DNA of 55,733 nucleotides from Candidatus Latescibacterota bacterium. Its GTDB lineage: Bacteria > Krumholzibacteriota > Krumholzibacteriia > WVZY01. Below are positions 16,130-25,859 of this stretch, piece by piece (the stretch's first letter is position 1; each line of letters starts with the position of its first letter). The notes below the pieces were generated by a model. It saw only the letters and a list, made by a program, of their open reading frames with translations. It was not told the DNA's origin and searched no databases. Position numbers and translations under genes: made by a program. The stretch is taken from positions 1 through 55,733 of the forward strand of contig WVZY01000042.1 in assembly GCA_011772205.1 (NCBI GenBank), read 5' to 3'.

Positions 16130-16549
16130 ATGAAAACACAAACTAGCAGTCTGCGGGTATCAACGAGCAAACGGATTTGCATCACCAATGTGACCCATCT
16201 GATCGATGAAACCCTGGCGCAAACGAGTGTAGGAACTGGCATCTGCCTAGCCAGCGTACCACACACCACTTGCGGGCTTACGGTCAACGAATATGAATCC
16301 GGTCTGGTCAACGACATCGAACGGCTTGCCTCAGAGATGCTCGGACCGCTTGCGAAAGCAGGCGGTTTCCAGCACGACCGTGTGGACAACAATGCCCAAG
16401 CGCATCTGACTTCCGGCCTTTTAGGACGAAGCCTGTCGCTTCCCGTCCAGAACGGCCGGCTACATTTAGGAACCTGGCAGAGCGTATTTATTGTAGAGTG
16501 TGATGGGCCTCGAACCCGCACGTTGGATCTCCTGATAATGGGTGAATAG
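16130..16549 (+). CDS. YjbQ/UPF0047 family protein
   Basis: The 139-residue product matches the UPF0047 (YjbQ) family across its whole length. Marks are 'SVPHTTCGLTVNEYE' near residue 43, 'DNNAQAHLTSGLLG' near 87 and 'RLHLGTWQSVFIVECDGPR' near 110, with the conserved His, Asn-Glu and Trp of the putative metal site. Some members have weak thiamine-phosphate synthase activity, but the true cellular role is unresolved. ATG start follows GGGGGAGG. The gene stands alone between divergent and downstream units. Confidence 0.93.
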   Translation: MKTQTSSLRVSTSKRICITNVTHLIDETLAQTSVGTGICLASVPHTTCGLTVNEYESGLVNDIERLASEMLGPLAKAGGFQHDRVDNNAQAHLTSGLLGRSLSLPVQNGRLHLGTWQSVFIVECDGPRTRTLDLLIMGE

Positions 16550-16756
16550 GGGCGGATTTCAATTGTCACCATCCTATTATCTCCTTTAATATGAATTAAA
16601 TAGCTTCTCAGAATGTCGGCCGACGGACGTCATATGCCGTCCGCTCCACTATGGTGCTGGCGCGAATATTGCGTGATATCATTCACTTATGACCAAAAGG
16701 CGCTTTGCGCTCGTGCAAGCGGAGGATATTTTGCCAATTAGTGAGTGTTTACGGCC

Positions 16757-18814
16757 ATGAAGAGATTTTCCTGCATCGGGATCTTAATTTTAATAGGCGG
16801 TCTCGGGCTCTATTCGTGTCTTACGGATTCGCTATTCACCCCAGGCGGAATATCGGCTTATTTGCTCCTTATGGTGTTCCCCGGCGCCGCCCTCTACCTG
16901 CTCCTGGAAAAGCACCTTCGCCCGGTGGAACTCGCGCTCTCCGCCACCGTCCTGAGTCCCGTTCTGGCAGGTTCGGGCGCGGTGATCGCTTTGGCGTTCG
17001 GGCTTTCCGCAAGGGCGGCTCTGATCGTGCTGGCCTTGGCCTCGATCACCATAAGCGCCGTCTCGCTTGCGCGAAATGTCTCGCTCCAAGACCGCAGGGA
17101 AATCGACGGCCGCCAGGCGGTCACTCTCGCAGGGATCATTTTCTTGTTCTGCGTCCTTATCGGCTATCTCCCACTCAGCAACGAGTGGTGGCGCATACGC
17201 AGCGACGCCTGGTTCCACACGGCAGTCGTCGCCCAAATCGCCGATTACGGCGTGCCACCGGAGGATCCCTATTTTTATGGGCTTACTCTCCAATACATGT
17301 GGTTCTTCCACGCTCTGGTTCTGCTTCTTTCCCAAGCGATCCACGTGAGTGCGTTCACCGTGATGCCGCTTCTCAACATCCAGGCAATCATCGGATTCAG
17401 TCTGTCGACCCTTCTCATCTCGCTTCTGTTCAAAAAGCACTTCAAATACGGCACCTTGTCGATGATCACGGGCGTCCTAGGCCTCAACGCTTTTTTCTGG
17501 GTGTTTCTCCCAATAAAGCTCGGCCGCGCCTTTACGGGTGAGATTCGCGGCATGGCCGAAGTATCCCGTGTCTTATCGCTTAGCCCGCTCAATATAAAAA
17601 CGGTAAGGGAGTTCGTCCGCATTCATCAGAACCAGGAATTTTTTCTCGACAAATTCATCGTTTCGACCGCCCTGTCCACCGGATTGTGCCTCATGGCAGC
17701 TGCCTGGTATGGAGTCACCTCGAGCTTATCTCAAAAGCGCACCTCCATGATCGTCTTTGCTTTTCTAGCTTCCGTTGGGATGATGGCCTTCCACACCATC
17801 GTTGGATTTGTGACCATTGCAGGGCTTCTCGGCGGCCTCATTCTGTTCCAGTGGAAAGGCTTCGGAACTGAATCGGCTGACCGTAGACAGGCTCTCAAGC
17901 TCATTTTGGTGCTGCTGGCCGGCTTGATCGTGCTGTCCCCTTACCTCTATGTGGTGCTCCACGGCAAAGAATCCGAGCAGCTCCTCCCTTTCGGCATTTC
18001 CTTCGTGAAAATCGCCAGTATCGTGATTTCATGTGCTCTTGGTTTCTTTCTCGCCGCCTTCCAGCTGAAACGCCTGCTGGCCGAAAGAACTCCCGAAGCG
18101 CGTTTCCTGCTTCTCGCCACGCTTTCTATTGTGGTAGTCTGCTTAGCCATTAAGCTCCCTGCGCTGAACGCATACGACAAGTTTCCGTTTTTTATCTACT
18201 TTCCGTTGGGTGTGGTCGGAGGATGGACGCTGGCAGAGCTGCCGCTCCGGAGCGCGACGCGAGTCAGACGAGGAGCCGTCATGGCTCTTGTGCTGATCGT
18301 CCTCTTTCTTCCCTTGAACCTTATTCAAATGCTCGGTTACTTTGCCCAACCGGTTGAAGAAGTCGTCACTCCATGGGAGCAACAGATCGCCGCATGGGTT
18401 CGGGACAATACATCCAGGGATGCCGTCTTCATCGACAGCAACGACCGGGTTTTCCTTGTCGCCGCCGGTCCACGGCGCTATTACTGGGGTACGAAACAAT
18501 TCGCCTCCCAATGGGGCTACGACAAAGATGAAATGACGCGGCGACGCCGGCTCAGAGATAACCTGTATTCTGATGAGCCGCTGACCGATGAGACATTGCA
18601 TCAGCTCGGCGGAATCGATGAAGAGGTATATGTCATCGCGAGGGATGATGAAGGAACGGGTGGCTTTGAAAAATTATCACGCTACCCCGATCTTTTCCAG
18701 CAGCTGCACTCTGCAGGACCGATCACAGTGTTGAGGGTCGAAAGGGCTCGATGCCGGGAGGCGGCGAAAGGCGGATCGTGGCAGCCCAACTTTACAGAGG
18801 GAGAAGATTCGTGA
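16757..18814 (+). CDS. polytopic GT-C-like membrane glycosyltransferase
   Basis: A 685-residue membrane protein with about 12-13 spans in the first 540 residues and a soluble C-terminal part. In the first large external loop is 'RSDAWFHTAVVAQIADYG', followed by 'DPYFYGLTLQYMWFFHAL'. An acidic residue in this loop is typical of GT-C enzymes that use polyprenyl-phosphate sugars. The C-terminal region ('TSRDAVFIDSNDRVFLVAAG') resembles that of oligosaccharyl- and mannosyltransferase-like proteins. The following genes for a dolichol-phosphate-type GT2 and an AglD-like flippase fit a lipid-linked sugar pathway. GTG at 16745 is an alternative start; neither has a clear ribosome binding site. Exact family and sugar are not identified. 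Confidence 0.75.
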   Translation: MKRFSCIGILILIGGLGLYSCLTDSLFTPGGISAYLLLMVFPGAALYLLLEKHLRPVELALSATVLSPVLAGSGAVIALAFGLSARAALIVLALASITISAVSLARNVSLQDRREIDGRQAVTLAGIIFLFCVLIGYLPLSNEWWRIRSDAWFHTAVVAQIADYGVPPEDPYFYGLTLQYMWFFHALVLLLSQAIHVSAFTVMPLLNIQAIIGFSLSTLLISLLFKKHFKYGTLSMITGVLGLNAFFWVFLPIKLGRAFTGEIRGMAEVSRVLSLSPLNIKTVREFVRIHQNQEFFLDKFIVSTALSTGLCLMAAAWYGVTSSLSQKRTSMIVFAFLASVGMMAFHTIVGFVTIAGLLGGLILFQWKGFGTESADRRQALKLILVLLAGLIVLSPYLYVVLHGKESEQLLPFGISFVKIASIVISCALGFFLAAFQLKRLLAERTPEARFLLLATLSIVVVCLAIKLPALNAYDKFPFFIYFPLGVVGGWTLAELPLRSATRVRRGAVMALVLIVLFLPLNLIQMLGYFAQPVEEVVTPWEQQIAAWVRDNTSRDAVFIDSNDRVFLVAAGPRRYYWGTKQFASQWGYDKDEMTRRRRLRDNLYSDEPLTDETLHQLGGIDEEVYVIARDDEGTGGFEKLSRYPDLFQQLHSAGPITVLRVERARCREAAKGGSWQPNFTEGEDS

Positions 18815-19719
18815 CGTCTGATACATTGGCCAAAACGGAACACGAAGTGGACATCTCCGTAGTGCTGCCCGCATATAACGAGGCCGAAGCCATTTTGGGC
18901 ACCATCAAGGAAGTCGAGGCCGCCATCGAAAGTAGCCACCGACGGTACGAGCTGATCGTTGTGGATGATGGATCGACGGACGATACCTCAGCAGAGGCCC
19001 GCAAGAGCTCCGCGCGCGTCATCCGGCATTCGCGAAACAAAGGCTATGGAGCGGCGTTGAAAACGGGAACTCTTTCCTCTCGGGGAGATATCATCGTTTT
19101 CTTCGACGCGGACAATCAGTTCGAAGCACAGGATATCGAGCGGATGGTCGATGAGTTGGAAGATGCCGAGGCGACTCTCGGCAACAGAACCTCCGGATCG
19201 TACGCGCCGTTTTCCAGAAAGGGCGGCAAGAAGCTGCTCTCGTGGTTTGCCAATTATCTTGCCAAACAAAAAATTCCCGACCTCAACTGCGGCCTCAGAG
19301 CGATCCGGCGGGATGTGTTGATGCGATATCTCCACCTGCTCCCCAACGGATTCTCCGCTTCCACCACGACGACACTCGTGCTGTTGAAAGAAGGACACGA
19401 AGTGAAGTTCGTGCCGATTATCGTGAAAAAGCGTATCGGGAAAAGCACCGTTCGGCCTCTCCGAGACGGCATGGACACGGCACTCCTCGTGCTGCGTTTG
19501 ACAACTCTTCTCGACCCGTTCCGCGTATTCGGGCCGATGAGCATATTTCTCTTCGTTTCCGGTGTTGGCTGGGGACTCCGCTACATTATCATGAGGCGCG
19601 GTCTCTCCGTCCTCGCTTTGTTCCTTTTGGTTTCGGCCGTCATGATATTCTTCTTCGGCCTTCTGGCCGATCAGGTGGCTTCCCTGCGCAGGGAGCGCCG
19701 CTATTCGGACAAGAGGTAA
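18811..19719 (+). CDS. GT2 glycosyltransferase, polyprenyl-phosphate sugar synthase type
   Basis: The 302-residue product has a GT-A catalytic domain followed by two C-terminal membrane spans. Signatures are 'ISVVLPAYNEAEAILGTI', the 'VVDDGSTDDT' nucleotide-binding motif, the DxD site 'FFDADNQF' and 'LNCGLRAIRRDVL'. It should transfer a sugar from a nucleotide donor to undecaprenyl phosphate at the inner membrane, supplying GT-C enzymes such as the one encoded just upstream. The GTG at 18811 overlaps the upstream TGA in a GTGA arrangement, indicating translational coupling, and is preceded by AGAGGGAGAAG. The frame extends upstream to 18751, but that part lies within the previous gene and lacks homology. 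Confidence 0.9.
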   Translation: MTSDTLAKTEHEVDISVVLPAYNEAEAILGTIKEVEAAIESSHRRYELIVVDDGSTDDTSAEARKSSARVIRHSRNKGYGAALKTGTLSSRGDIIVFFDADNQFEAQDIERMVDELEDAEATLGNRTSGSYAPFSRKGGKKLLSWFANYLAKQKIPDLNCGLRAIRRDVLMRYLHLLPNGFSASTTTTLVLLKEGHEVKFVPIIVKKRIGKSTVRPLRDGMDTALLVLRLTTLLDPFRVFGPMSIFLFVSGVGWGLRYIIMRRGLSVLALFLLVSAVMIFFFGLLADQVASLRRERRYSDKR

Positions 19720-19773
19720 AACCAGTGGACCGCGCTTTATTCAATTTCTCCTTTTAATCTCCTTTTGTGACGC

Positions 19774-20742
19774 ATGAAACGCCGGCTCATCATCGGATCC
19801 ATTATCAGCCTGATATTTCTCTTCCTCGCAATTCGCGGCATCCGGTGGTCCGAGTTCGTGTCCGTTCTCGGAGACACCAGATACTGGATCCTCCTACCGG
19901 CCGCCGTCCTGACGATCATCGGGCACTACTTCAGGGCTTATCGATGGAAATTCATGCTGCTCCCTGTAAAGCGCATCGGGACGTGGAGCCTCTTCTCGGC
20001 AACGGTCATTGGACTGATGGCGAACAACCTCCTTCCTGCAAGGCTTGGCGAAATCGTTCGCGTGTTCGTAATCGGCAAGTCCGAGGCGATCAGCAAGAGC
20101 GCGTCCCTTGCCACGATCGTTTACGAGCGGGTCGTGGACGTTTTTGCGCTATTGGCGCTTCTCTGGTTAATGCTGCTGACGTCCACCGGTCCTGAATGGC
20201 TTCAAAGAAGCGGCCTGATCGTGCTGGGATTGAATGTTGCTCTGCTGTTTTTTCTTCTCTTCATGGAACGATACCGAGACAGCTCGGCCAAGCTGATGAA
20301 CTATGTTGCGCGTCCGCTTCCCGAATCCCTGCGCGCGAGGCTGGTCGGAACGCTCGAGAACTTTGCTCAAGGTCTCGGGTCGCTCAGGGACGGAAAAGTA
20401 TTGATACCGCTGGCTGCGGTCTCCGTTCTCGTTTGGCTCGCTCCGATCCTCCGCGCGTATCTCTGCTTCATCGCCATGGGTATCGACATACCCTTCATCG
20501 CAAGCATATCGATCATCGTCCTCGTGTCCCTCGGCTCGATGATCCCCTCCGCGCCCGGATACATCGGCACCACCCAGTACGCCTGCGTCCTGGCGATGGC
20601 CATCTATGGCGTGGGAAAAGGAGAGGCTCTCGCGTATTCTATATTGTTCCACGTGACGCAGCTCGTGCCGAACACGCTCGTAGGGCTGTATTTCCTGTGG
20701 CGTGCCGGGATGAAATTCGGGGACCTGTCGAAAAGGTATTGA
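19774..20742 (+). CDS. AglD/LPG-synthase-type (UPF0104) integral membrane protein
   Basis: A 322-residue protein with about eight spans of the lysylphosphatidylglycerol synthase transmembrane family (UPF0104, AglD-like). Characteristic stretches are 'LFSATVIGLMANNLLPARLG' near residue 74, with the polar Arg-Leu-Gly-Glu turn and 'YERVVDVFALLAL' soon after, and 'SMIPSAPGYIGTTQYACV' near residue 258. The C-terminal aminoacyl-transfer domain of MprF is absent. Relatives are thought to move or help move lipid-linked sugars. It ends the operon 54 bases after the GT2 gene, which supports a role in surface glycoconjugate synthesis. Confidence 0.88.
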   Translation: MKRRLIIGSIISLIFLFLAIRGIRWSEFVSVLGDTRYWILLPAAVLTIIGHYFRAYRWKFMLLPVKRIGTWSLFSATVIGLMANNLLPARLGEIVRVFVIGKSEAISKSASLATIVYERVVDVFALLALLWLMLLTSTGPEWLQRSGLIVLGLNVALLFFLLFMERYRDSSAKLMNYVARPLPESLRARLVGTLENFAQGLGSLRDGKVLIPLAAVSVLVWLAPILRAYLCFIAMGIDIPFIASISIIVLVSLGSMIPSAPGYIGTTQYACVLAMAIYGVGKGEALAYSILFHVTQLVPNTLVGLYFLWRAGMKFGDLSKRY

Positions 20743-20911
20743 TAAAGTGGCTCGACGTAGCGCCCGGAAGGACGCTCTGCAAATGTAATCCACTCATGGA
20801 CTTAAGAGATCAATTGAATCTCTGCTCCTCATCTGCTAGACTAATCTTTGCGAGCATATGGGGGAGTTGCTCGTGTCTCCCCATCTCTTTCAACCACCCC
20901 TGTGAATCAGA

Positions 20912-22684
20912 ATGGTGACCTTCCGGAGTCGTTATTCCTTTCTCAGACAACTTCCACTGCTGCTCTTCTGCATTTTCGCCTTTTTCATTGCTTCATGTGA
21001 GGAGCGTCCGATCGATGTGGCGCCGGAGACGGAATTTGGGACGTGGGAGCGCATTGATGGGCCATATCATGCGTACACTCATTTAACCGGCAGCTCCGAG
21101 TCAAACATTTATGGGATTGCAGGAAGGAATTTGATCTATTACAACGGATCCTCGTGGTCGGAGGTTGTCGGCCCCGAATCGTCTCAACTGAACGATGCAT
21201 GGATGGCTTCGAGCAGCGACATCTACATAAACAGCGGTAAGAAGGTATATCATTTTGACGGGATTATATGGACGACGCTGTACGAACACGTTGCCAGGTG
21301 GCTAAGATGCATCTGGGGATCATCCACATCCGACATCTACCTCACCGCCTACAAAGGGATCCTCCATTTCGACGGGGCATCTTGGGAATTGGATTCGTTG
21401 GATGTAGGTTCTTCCACGACCAGGATCTGGGGATCGAGCGCCTCGGACATCTTTGCCGTTGGCTACAATGGATTGATCCTTCACAACGATGGTACCGGAT
21501 GGACGGAGATGGATTCGCCAACCAATGCCTCTCTTTTTGAAATTTGGGGATCCTCGCACGACGATGTGTATGCTGCCGGGGTAACCGTCGTCCTGCATTT
21601 CGATGGACTCAACTGGTCTCACGTTTCTCCCACTCCGCCTGTAAGCTCCATCCGCGCATTATGGGGAACAGCGAATGACGATGTGTTCATTTCTCACGGG
21701 TTCGGGGAGATTCTCCACTTCAACGGTCAAGAATGGCAGGAAATGAACAGTAATACGAGTATGCCTTTGTATGGAATGTGGGGAGCTGCGCCCGATGACA
21801 TTTATGCCGTTGGATCGAACGAAAAAATCATCCATTTCGATGGAAACGAATGGTCGTCCATATCGGGCGGATTGCCACGCTATTCAGAGTTTGTATGTGG
21901 ATTGAATAGAAACAACATTTACCTTGGGAGTTCATCGGCAGTGTTTCGATACGACGGCTCTCATTTCGAAGAGCTGCCGAATGTGTTGGGGCGCTTGCAA
22001 TCCTTTGATGTATGGGGAACATCGCCGTCTCATTTAATCAGCGTGGGGGCTAATGGGAAGGTATTTCACTACGACGGCATTCGGTGGGACCGGGCGGATG
22101 TGCCGACGGATCGAACGTTGAGGGCGGTGTTCGGTGTGGGAGCCGACGCCGTCTGGGCGGTCGGCGACGGTAAGATGTGCATCTATTATGATGGAAACCA
22201 ATGGATCGCTCTTTATGAGGACATAGGAAGCAATGAAACGTTCAATGATGTGTGGGCGGCATCCCGGAACAGCGTATTTATCGTCGGATCGAGCGGCACT
22301 CTGGCCCGATTTGGCGGAGGGGTCTGGACGTTCTTCAACAGCGGCACGAATCAGAATCTGCAACGTGTTTGGGGGACATCACCGTCAAACGTCTATGCGG
22401 TGGGGGACGGGGGAGCCATACTTCACTTCAATGGCAGGAAGTGGGAGCCGATGACTTATCCGAACTATTCAAAAGCGTCCAGTTTTATCGCTATAAGCGG
22501 GACGGGACCAACCGATGTATTCGCCTTAAATGGCTTTGATATCTATCATTTCAACGGCACGGTGTGGTCCGCTGTTTCCAATACAGGCCTAGGCGATATC
22601 TTTGCGGATATATGGGCCTGTCCAACGGGCGAAGTATTCGCGACTACTGCTGGTACTCCCCCACTCTATATGTACAAACGGTAG
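20912..22684 (+). CDS. propeller-repeat lipoprotein A
   Basis: The 590-residue product has a lipoprotein signal ending 'FFIASC', then 'EERPIDVAPET'. The rest consists of about 14 repeats of about 40 residues on the pattern (I/V)WG(S/T)Sxx(D/N)(I/V)(Y/F)AVGxxGxILH(F/Y)(D/N)GxxW, for example 'IWGSSASDIFAVGYNG' and 'VWGTSPSNVYAVGDGG'. This should fold into one or two beta-propellers exposed on the outer surface or in the periplasm. A close paralogue follows 6 bases later and two barrel-like genes come after it, making a tight operon. A structural or binding role is likely; no catalytic motif is visible. Confidence 0.85.
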   Translation: MVTFRSRYSFLRQLPLLLFCIFAFFIASCEERPIDVAPETEFGTWERIDGPYHAYTHLTGSSESNIYGIAGRNLIYYNGSSWSEVVGPESSQLNDAWMASSSDIYINSGKKVYHFDGIIWTTLYEHVARWLRCIWGSSTSDIYLTAYKGILHFDGASWELDSLDVGSSTTRIWGSSASDIFAVGYNGLILHNDGTGWTEMDSPTNASLFEIWGSSHDDVYAAGVTVVLHFDGLNWSHVSPTPPVSSIRALWGTANDDVFISHGFGEILHFNGQEWQEMNSNTSMPLYGMWGAAPDDIYAVGSNEKIIHFDGNEWSSISGGLPRYSEFVCGLNRNNIYLGSSSAVFRYDGSHFEELPNVLGRLQSFDVWGTSPSHLISVGANGKVFHYDGIRWDRADVPTDRTLRAVFGVGADAVWAVGDGKMCIYYDGNQWIALYEDIGSNETFNDVWAASRNSVFIVGSSGTLARFGGGVWTFFNSGTNQNLQRVWGTSPSNVYAVGDGGAILHFNGRKWEPMTYPNYSKASSFIAISGTGPTDVFALNGFDIYHFNGTVWSAVSNTGLGDIFADIWACPTGEVFATTAGTPPLYMYKR

Positions 22685-22690
22685 CTTTTA

Positions 22691-24439
22691 ATGCGCGTAT
22701 TCGATGGCATCACAATGTTCTGGCTTCCCTTGGTGCTGGCACTCATCTCTGGCATCGCGGCTTGCGATCAGCGCCCACTCGATCTGGCCCCGGAGACCCC
22801 CTCACTGGAATGGCATACCATCGAAAAGTTCTCCTATCGAGCCATGCTCACCGATGTGTGGTGCAGCTCCGGGAATGATGTCTACGTCGGTTACCGCTAT
22901 GGCCTGCTCTATCACTTTGACGGCGTCGATTGGGAGGAGATATTGCTCGAAGGGCACGAAACGCTATACATCTTCGACATCTGGGGATCCGGTCCAAACG
23001 ATGTGTACGTCGCCGACGGCAAGCTCCATCATTTCGACGGCACCTCCTGGAGCGAATTACCCATTGCCGCCGTCGTTGTCGGAGGCACGGCGGCGGACGA
23101 TGTGTATGCAGCGGACAGCCGGTATGTTTACCATTTCAACGGCGTCGTTTGGGATATCCTGCACGACTTCAATGAACACAAAAGCCCTAAGGCCATATGG
23201 GCCGGCCCTGGTCCTTCACTCGTCCTCGTCAGATTGTACGACATCGTTCATTGGGATGGTGCCACATGGAGGGGCAGTGATCCTTCCGGCCGGTTTTGGG
23301 ATATATGGGGTATTTCCCCCAATGATCTCTACGTTGTGGGGCAAATCCTAGGAGTTCCTACCGAGGATCCTATTATCCTGCATTACGATGGAAGTGACTG
23401 GTCGCCCATGCCTGTTCCGGAAATGTCCGACAACTTGTATGGCGTCTGGGGCGCTTCATTCAATGATGTGTACGCCGTTGGATATAGGGGAACGATTCTT
23501 CACTATGACGGCTTTTCATGGTCGCTGGCAGAACCGGTGACAGCCAGCAGTCTGTTTGGAATTTACGGGAGCGGACCTTCTGATATTTACGCCGTTGGCG
23601 AAAACAAAAAGATCCTTCATTTCGACGGTTCGAACTGGACATCGGCATGGGAGGACAAACCAGTCTGCATAGAGGCAGCTTGGGCGGAATCGATATCGCG
23701 AATTGCCGGCTATTGTCGCAAGCGCAGCATTTATATCTATGATAACAACCAGTGGAGAGAATCATTTGCCGTCAAGCAATACGAGAGGGTCGAGGCGTTT
23801 GGCGGCACATCACTCGACAATCTCTACGCATCACTTTCCACTGGTTCCATCATACATTTTGATGGGACGATATGGTCGCTATCGGCTGATTCGCTCTCGG
23901 GAAGGCAACTTGCATTCTGGGCTGCATCCCAAAACGACATCTTCTCCGTGGGAACAGGATCGATTTATCACTACGACGGCACCGGCTGGAACGCCATGAT
24001 GGAGGGCGAACCATTCAGACTGCACTCGGTGTGGGGCAGTTCATCGGATAACGTCATTGCCGTCGGTGATGGGGGTAAAATCCTGCGATACAACGGCACT
24101 TCATGGAGCGGCATGAACAGCGGAATTACTCAAGCACTTTATGATGTGTGGGGAACTTCCAAGAACGACGTGTTCGCAGTGGGCCAAGCAGGGATCCTTC
24201 ACTACGACGGCATTGAGTGGTCGTCCCAGCCGGGCTACCGGTCCAGCGATCTCCGCATGATTGCCGGGCGCGCCCCCAATGATGTGATCGCCATCGGGTA
24301 CGGTGGTCTTTTACTGCACTTCAACGGGCTCATTTGGAACCATCAGGAGATAAACGAGCATCCCGTGGACATACTCAATGCACTAGACGGCTCACTCATT
24401 TTAGTATCGAGCAATCGAATTTCATATCTCGTGGAGTAG
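22691..24439 (+). CDS. propeller-repeat lipoprotein B, paralogue of A
   Basis: The 582-residue product begins with a lipoprotein signal ending 'SGIAAC' and continues 'DQRPLDLAPET', nearly the same as the start of its upstream neighbour. It has about 14 repeats of the same type ('VWGASFNDVYAVGYRG', 'IYGSGPSDIYAVGENK', 'VWGTSKNDVFAVGQAG'). Some middle repeats have drifted ('AWAESISRIAGYCRKR'). The pair arose by tandem gene duplication. Both neighbours lie within 6 bases, so it is surely co-transcribed. It is probably surface-exposed. Confidence 0.85.
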   Translation: MRVFDGITMFWLPLVLALISGIAACDQRPLDLAPETPSLEWHTIEKFSYRAMLTDVWCSSGNDVYVGYRYGLLYHFDGVDWEEILLEGHETLYIFDIWGSGPNDVYVADGKLHHFDGTSWSELPIAAVVVGGTAADDVYAADSRYVYHFNGVVWDILHDFNEHKSPKAIWAGPGPSLVLVRLYDIVHWDGATWRGSDPSGRFWDIWGISPNDLYVVGQILGVPTEDPIILHYDGSDWSPMPVPEMSDNLYGVWGASFNDVYAVGYRGTILHYDGFSWSLAEPVTASSLFGIYGSGPSDIYAVGENKKILHFDGSNWTSAWEDKPVCIEAAWAESISRIAGYCRKRSIYIYDNNQWRESFAVKQYERVEAFGGTSLDNLYASLSTGSIIHFDGTIWSLSADSLSGRQLAFWAASQNDIFSVGTGSIYHYDGTGWNAMMEGEPFRLHSVWGSSSDNVIAVGDGGKILRYNGTSWSGMNSGITQALYDVWGTSKNDVFAVGQAGILHYDGIEWSSQPGYRSSDLRMIAGRAPNDVIAIGYGGLLLHFNGLIWNHQEINEHPVDILNALDGSLILVSSNRISYLVE

Positions 24440-24445
24440 GTACCG

Positions 24446-25141
24446 ATGAAAACCTTTAAACTGATTGTCACACTTTTGATCGTTCTTGCCTTGTATACGA
24501 GTTCTGCGGCCAACGCTCAAATCTTGAGTTCGACCTTGAAGTCCGGCGAAGCAGAGCTCGGTTACATCCACAAGTGGTTCCACCGCGATATGGAACCCAA
24601 CCTTCCGACGGAAATGCGGTGGGAGGTCTCCACCCTGTTTGCCCGATATGGGGGCTTCGAATGGCTGACGCTGTCGGTTGAGGGAGCCATTTCTATTTTC
24701 GACCATGAGGATTTCCCTGGACTGAAATACAGGCGGTATGCGCTCGGAGGAGGCGTCGCAGCGAAACTCTATCAATACCGCCAATGGGCATTTGCCGGCT
24801 GCTTCCACTTCAACGAAGTGTGGGACCACGACCGATCGGCCAATCATTTCGACAAACGCACTCGTGGTGTGATCACCGGCCTCCAGATTATCCGATCATT
24901 CACATTTCGTAATCATGCTGCAGATGTGTGGATCGGTCCGATGTACGTCGATGATATCGGCGAAACCTATCCATGGGATTCGAACACTCCCATCAAAAAC
25001 GAGGCCTCAGATAACTTTGGAGTAGCAATGGGTGCCCACACCGTGTTCTTCAAGCATTTTGCCGGACTTTTCTACGTTGTGTACGCGAATTACTTTCAGG
25101 CGAGACTGGGAATCGCACTCCATCTGGGGGAAGGAAAATGA
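24446..25141 (+). CDS. secreted barrel-like protein A, probable outer membrane
   Basis: The 231-residue product has a signal peptide ending 'SSAANA', then alternating beta-strand sequence rich in Tyr, Trp and Phe ('LTLSVEGAISIFDHED', 'GVAAKLYQYRQWAFAGC'). This suggests a small outer-membrane beta-barrel. It shares its beginning ('ELGYIHKWFHRDME') with the next gene ('EVGAQVRWVHRDLE'), so the two are paralogues. Start ATG follows GGAGTAGG. It comes 6 bases after propeller lipoprotein B and overlaps the following gene by 4 bases. Family not recognised. Confidence 0.78.
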   Translation: MKTFKLIVTLLIVLALYTSSAANAQILSSTLKSGEAELGYIHKWFHRDMEPNLPTEMRWEVSTLFARYGGFEWLTLSVEGAISIFDHEDFPGLKYRRYALGGGVAAKLYQYRQWAFAGCFHFNEVWDHDRSANHFDKRTRGVITGLQIIRSFTFRNHAADVWIGPMYVDDIGETYPWDSNTPIKNEASDNFGVAMGAHTVFFKHFAGLFYVVYANYFQARLGIALHLGEGK

Positions 25142-25821
25142 TAAAAACAAGAATCGCAATTCTAATGACGATCTCGATCACCTTGCTCGTTCCAAGCTTG
25201 GCACCGGCTCAGGTTTTGGGGCCGTTACTTCCTCGAGGCACCGTTGAAGTCGGAGCCCAGGTTCGCTGGGTTCATCGAGATTTGGAAAATATCCGTAGCA
25301 CCATGGTGGTTGATCAATATGACTTCTCGCTCCCTGTGCGATACGGCGTCAGCAAGTATGCCACGCTTTCTGCGGAGCTGTTTTCCGCGGATGAGGGCTT
25401 TCATTCACTGGAGAGGGACTTGAGATACTACCTCATAGGAATCGGGCTTCATGCGCTGCTTTGGAAAAACGATGATTACATTCTCAGCGCCGGCGCTCAT
25501 TACACCGAATCGTTCATCAGGGATAAAACCGGGAGCTTCTTCGATCTGACGCACTTCTCCTCCACAACAATCCTCCAGCTCCAGCGATCCTTCCGCCGGC
25601 GCAAACTTGATATCACTGTATGGGGCGGCCCGCTGCTTTTCTATTATAATGTGAGACGAGAAGCGGGTAACAACTACTCGGAAGTCAGCTGGGGGACGAC
25701 GGACATATTTGGCGGTGCTTTAGGCTTGAATCTCCTGTTCCATGACCACTATCAGTTCTGCTACAACATTATATATGTCGACTATTACCAACCGCGCATC
25801 GGTTTTTCCTACCGCTTCTGA
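25138..25821 (+). CDS. secreted barrel-like protein B, paralogue of A
   Basis: The 227-residue product has a signal peptide ending 'SLAPAQ' and about ten predicted amphipathic strands. Its last residue is Phe in 'RIGFSYRF', the usual outer-membrane insertion signal of beta-barrel proteins. It overlaps the previous stop (ATGA) and has GGGGGAAGGAAA as ribosome binding site. Two paralogous lipoproteins followed by two paralogous barrels suggest two lipoprotein-barrel pairs or one four-part surface complex. Confidence 0.78.
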   Translation: MIKTRIAILMTISITLLVPSLAPAQVLGPLLPRGTVEVGAQVRWVHRDLENIRSTMVVDQYDFSLPVRYGVSKYATLSAELFSADEGFHSLERDLRYYLIGIGLHALLWKNDDYILSAGAHYTESFIRDKTGSFFDLTHFSSTTILQLQRSFRRRKLDITVWGGPLLFYYNVRREAGNNYSEVSWGTTDIFGGALGLNLLFHDHYQFCYNIIYVDYYQPRIGFSYRF

Positions 25822-25859
25822 TTAAAGGCAGCTAATTCATTTCATCGTTACTAGCGCCC

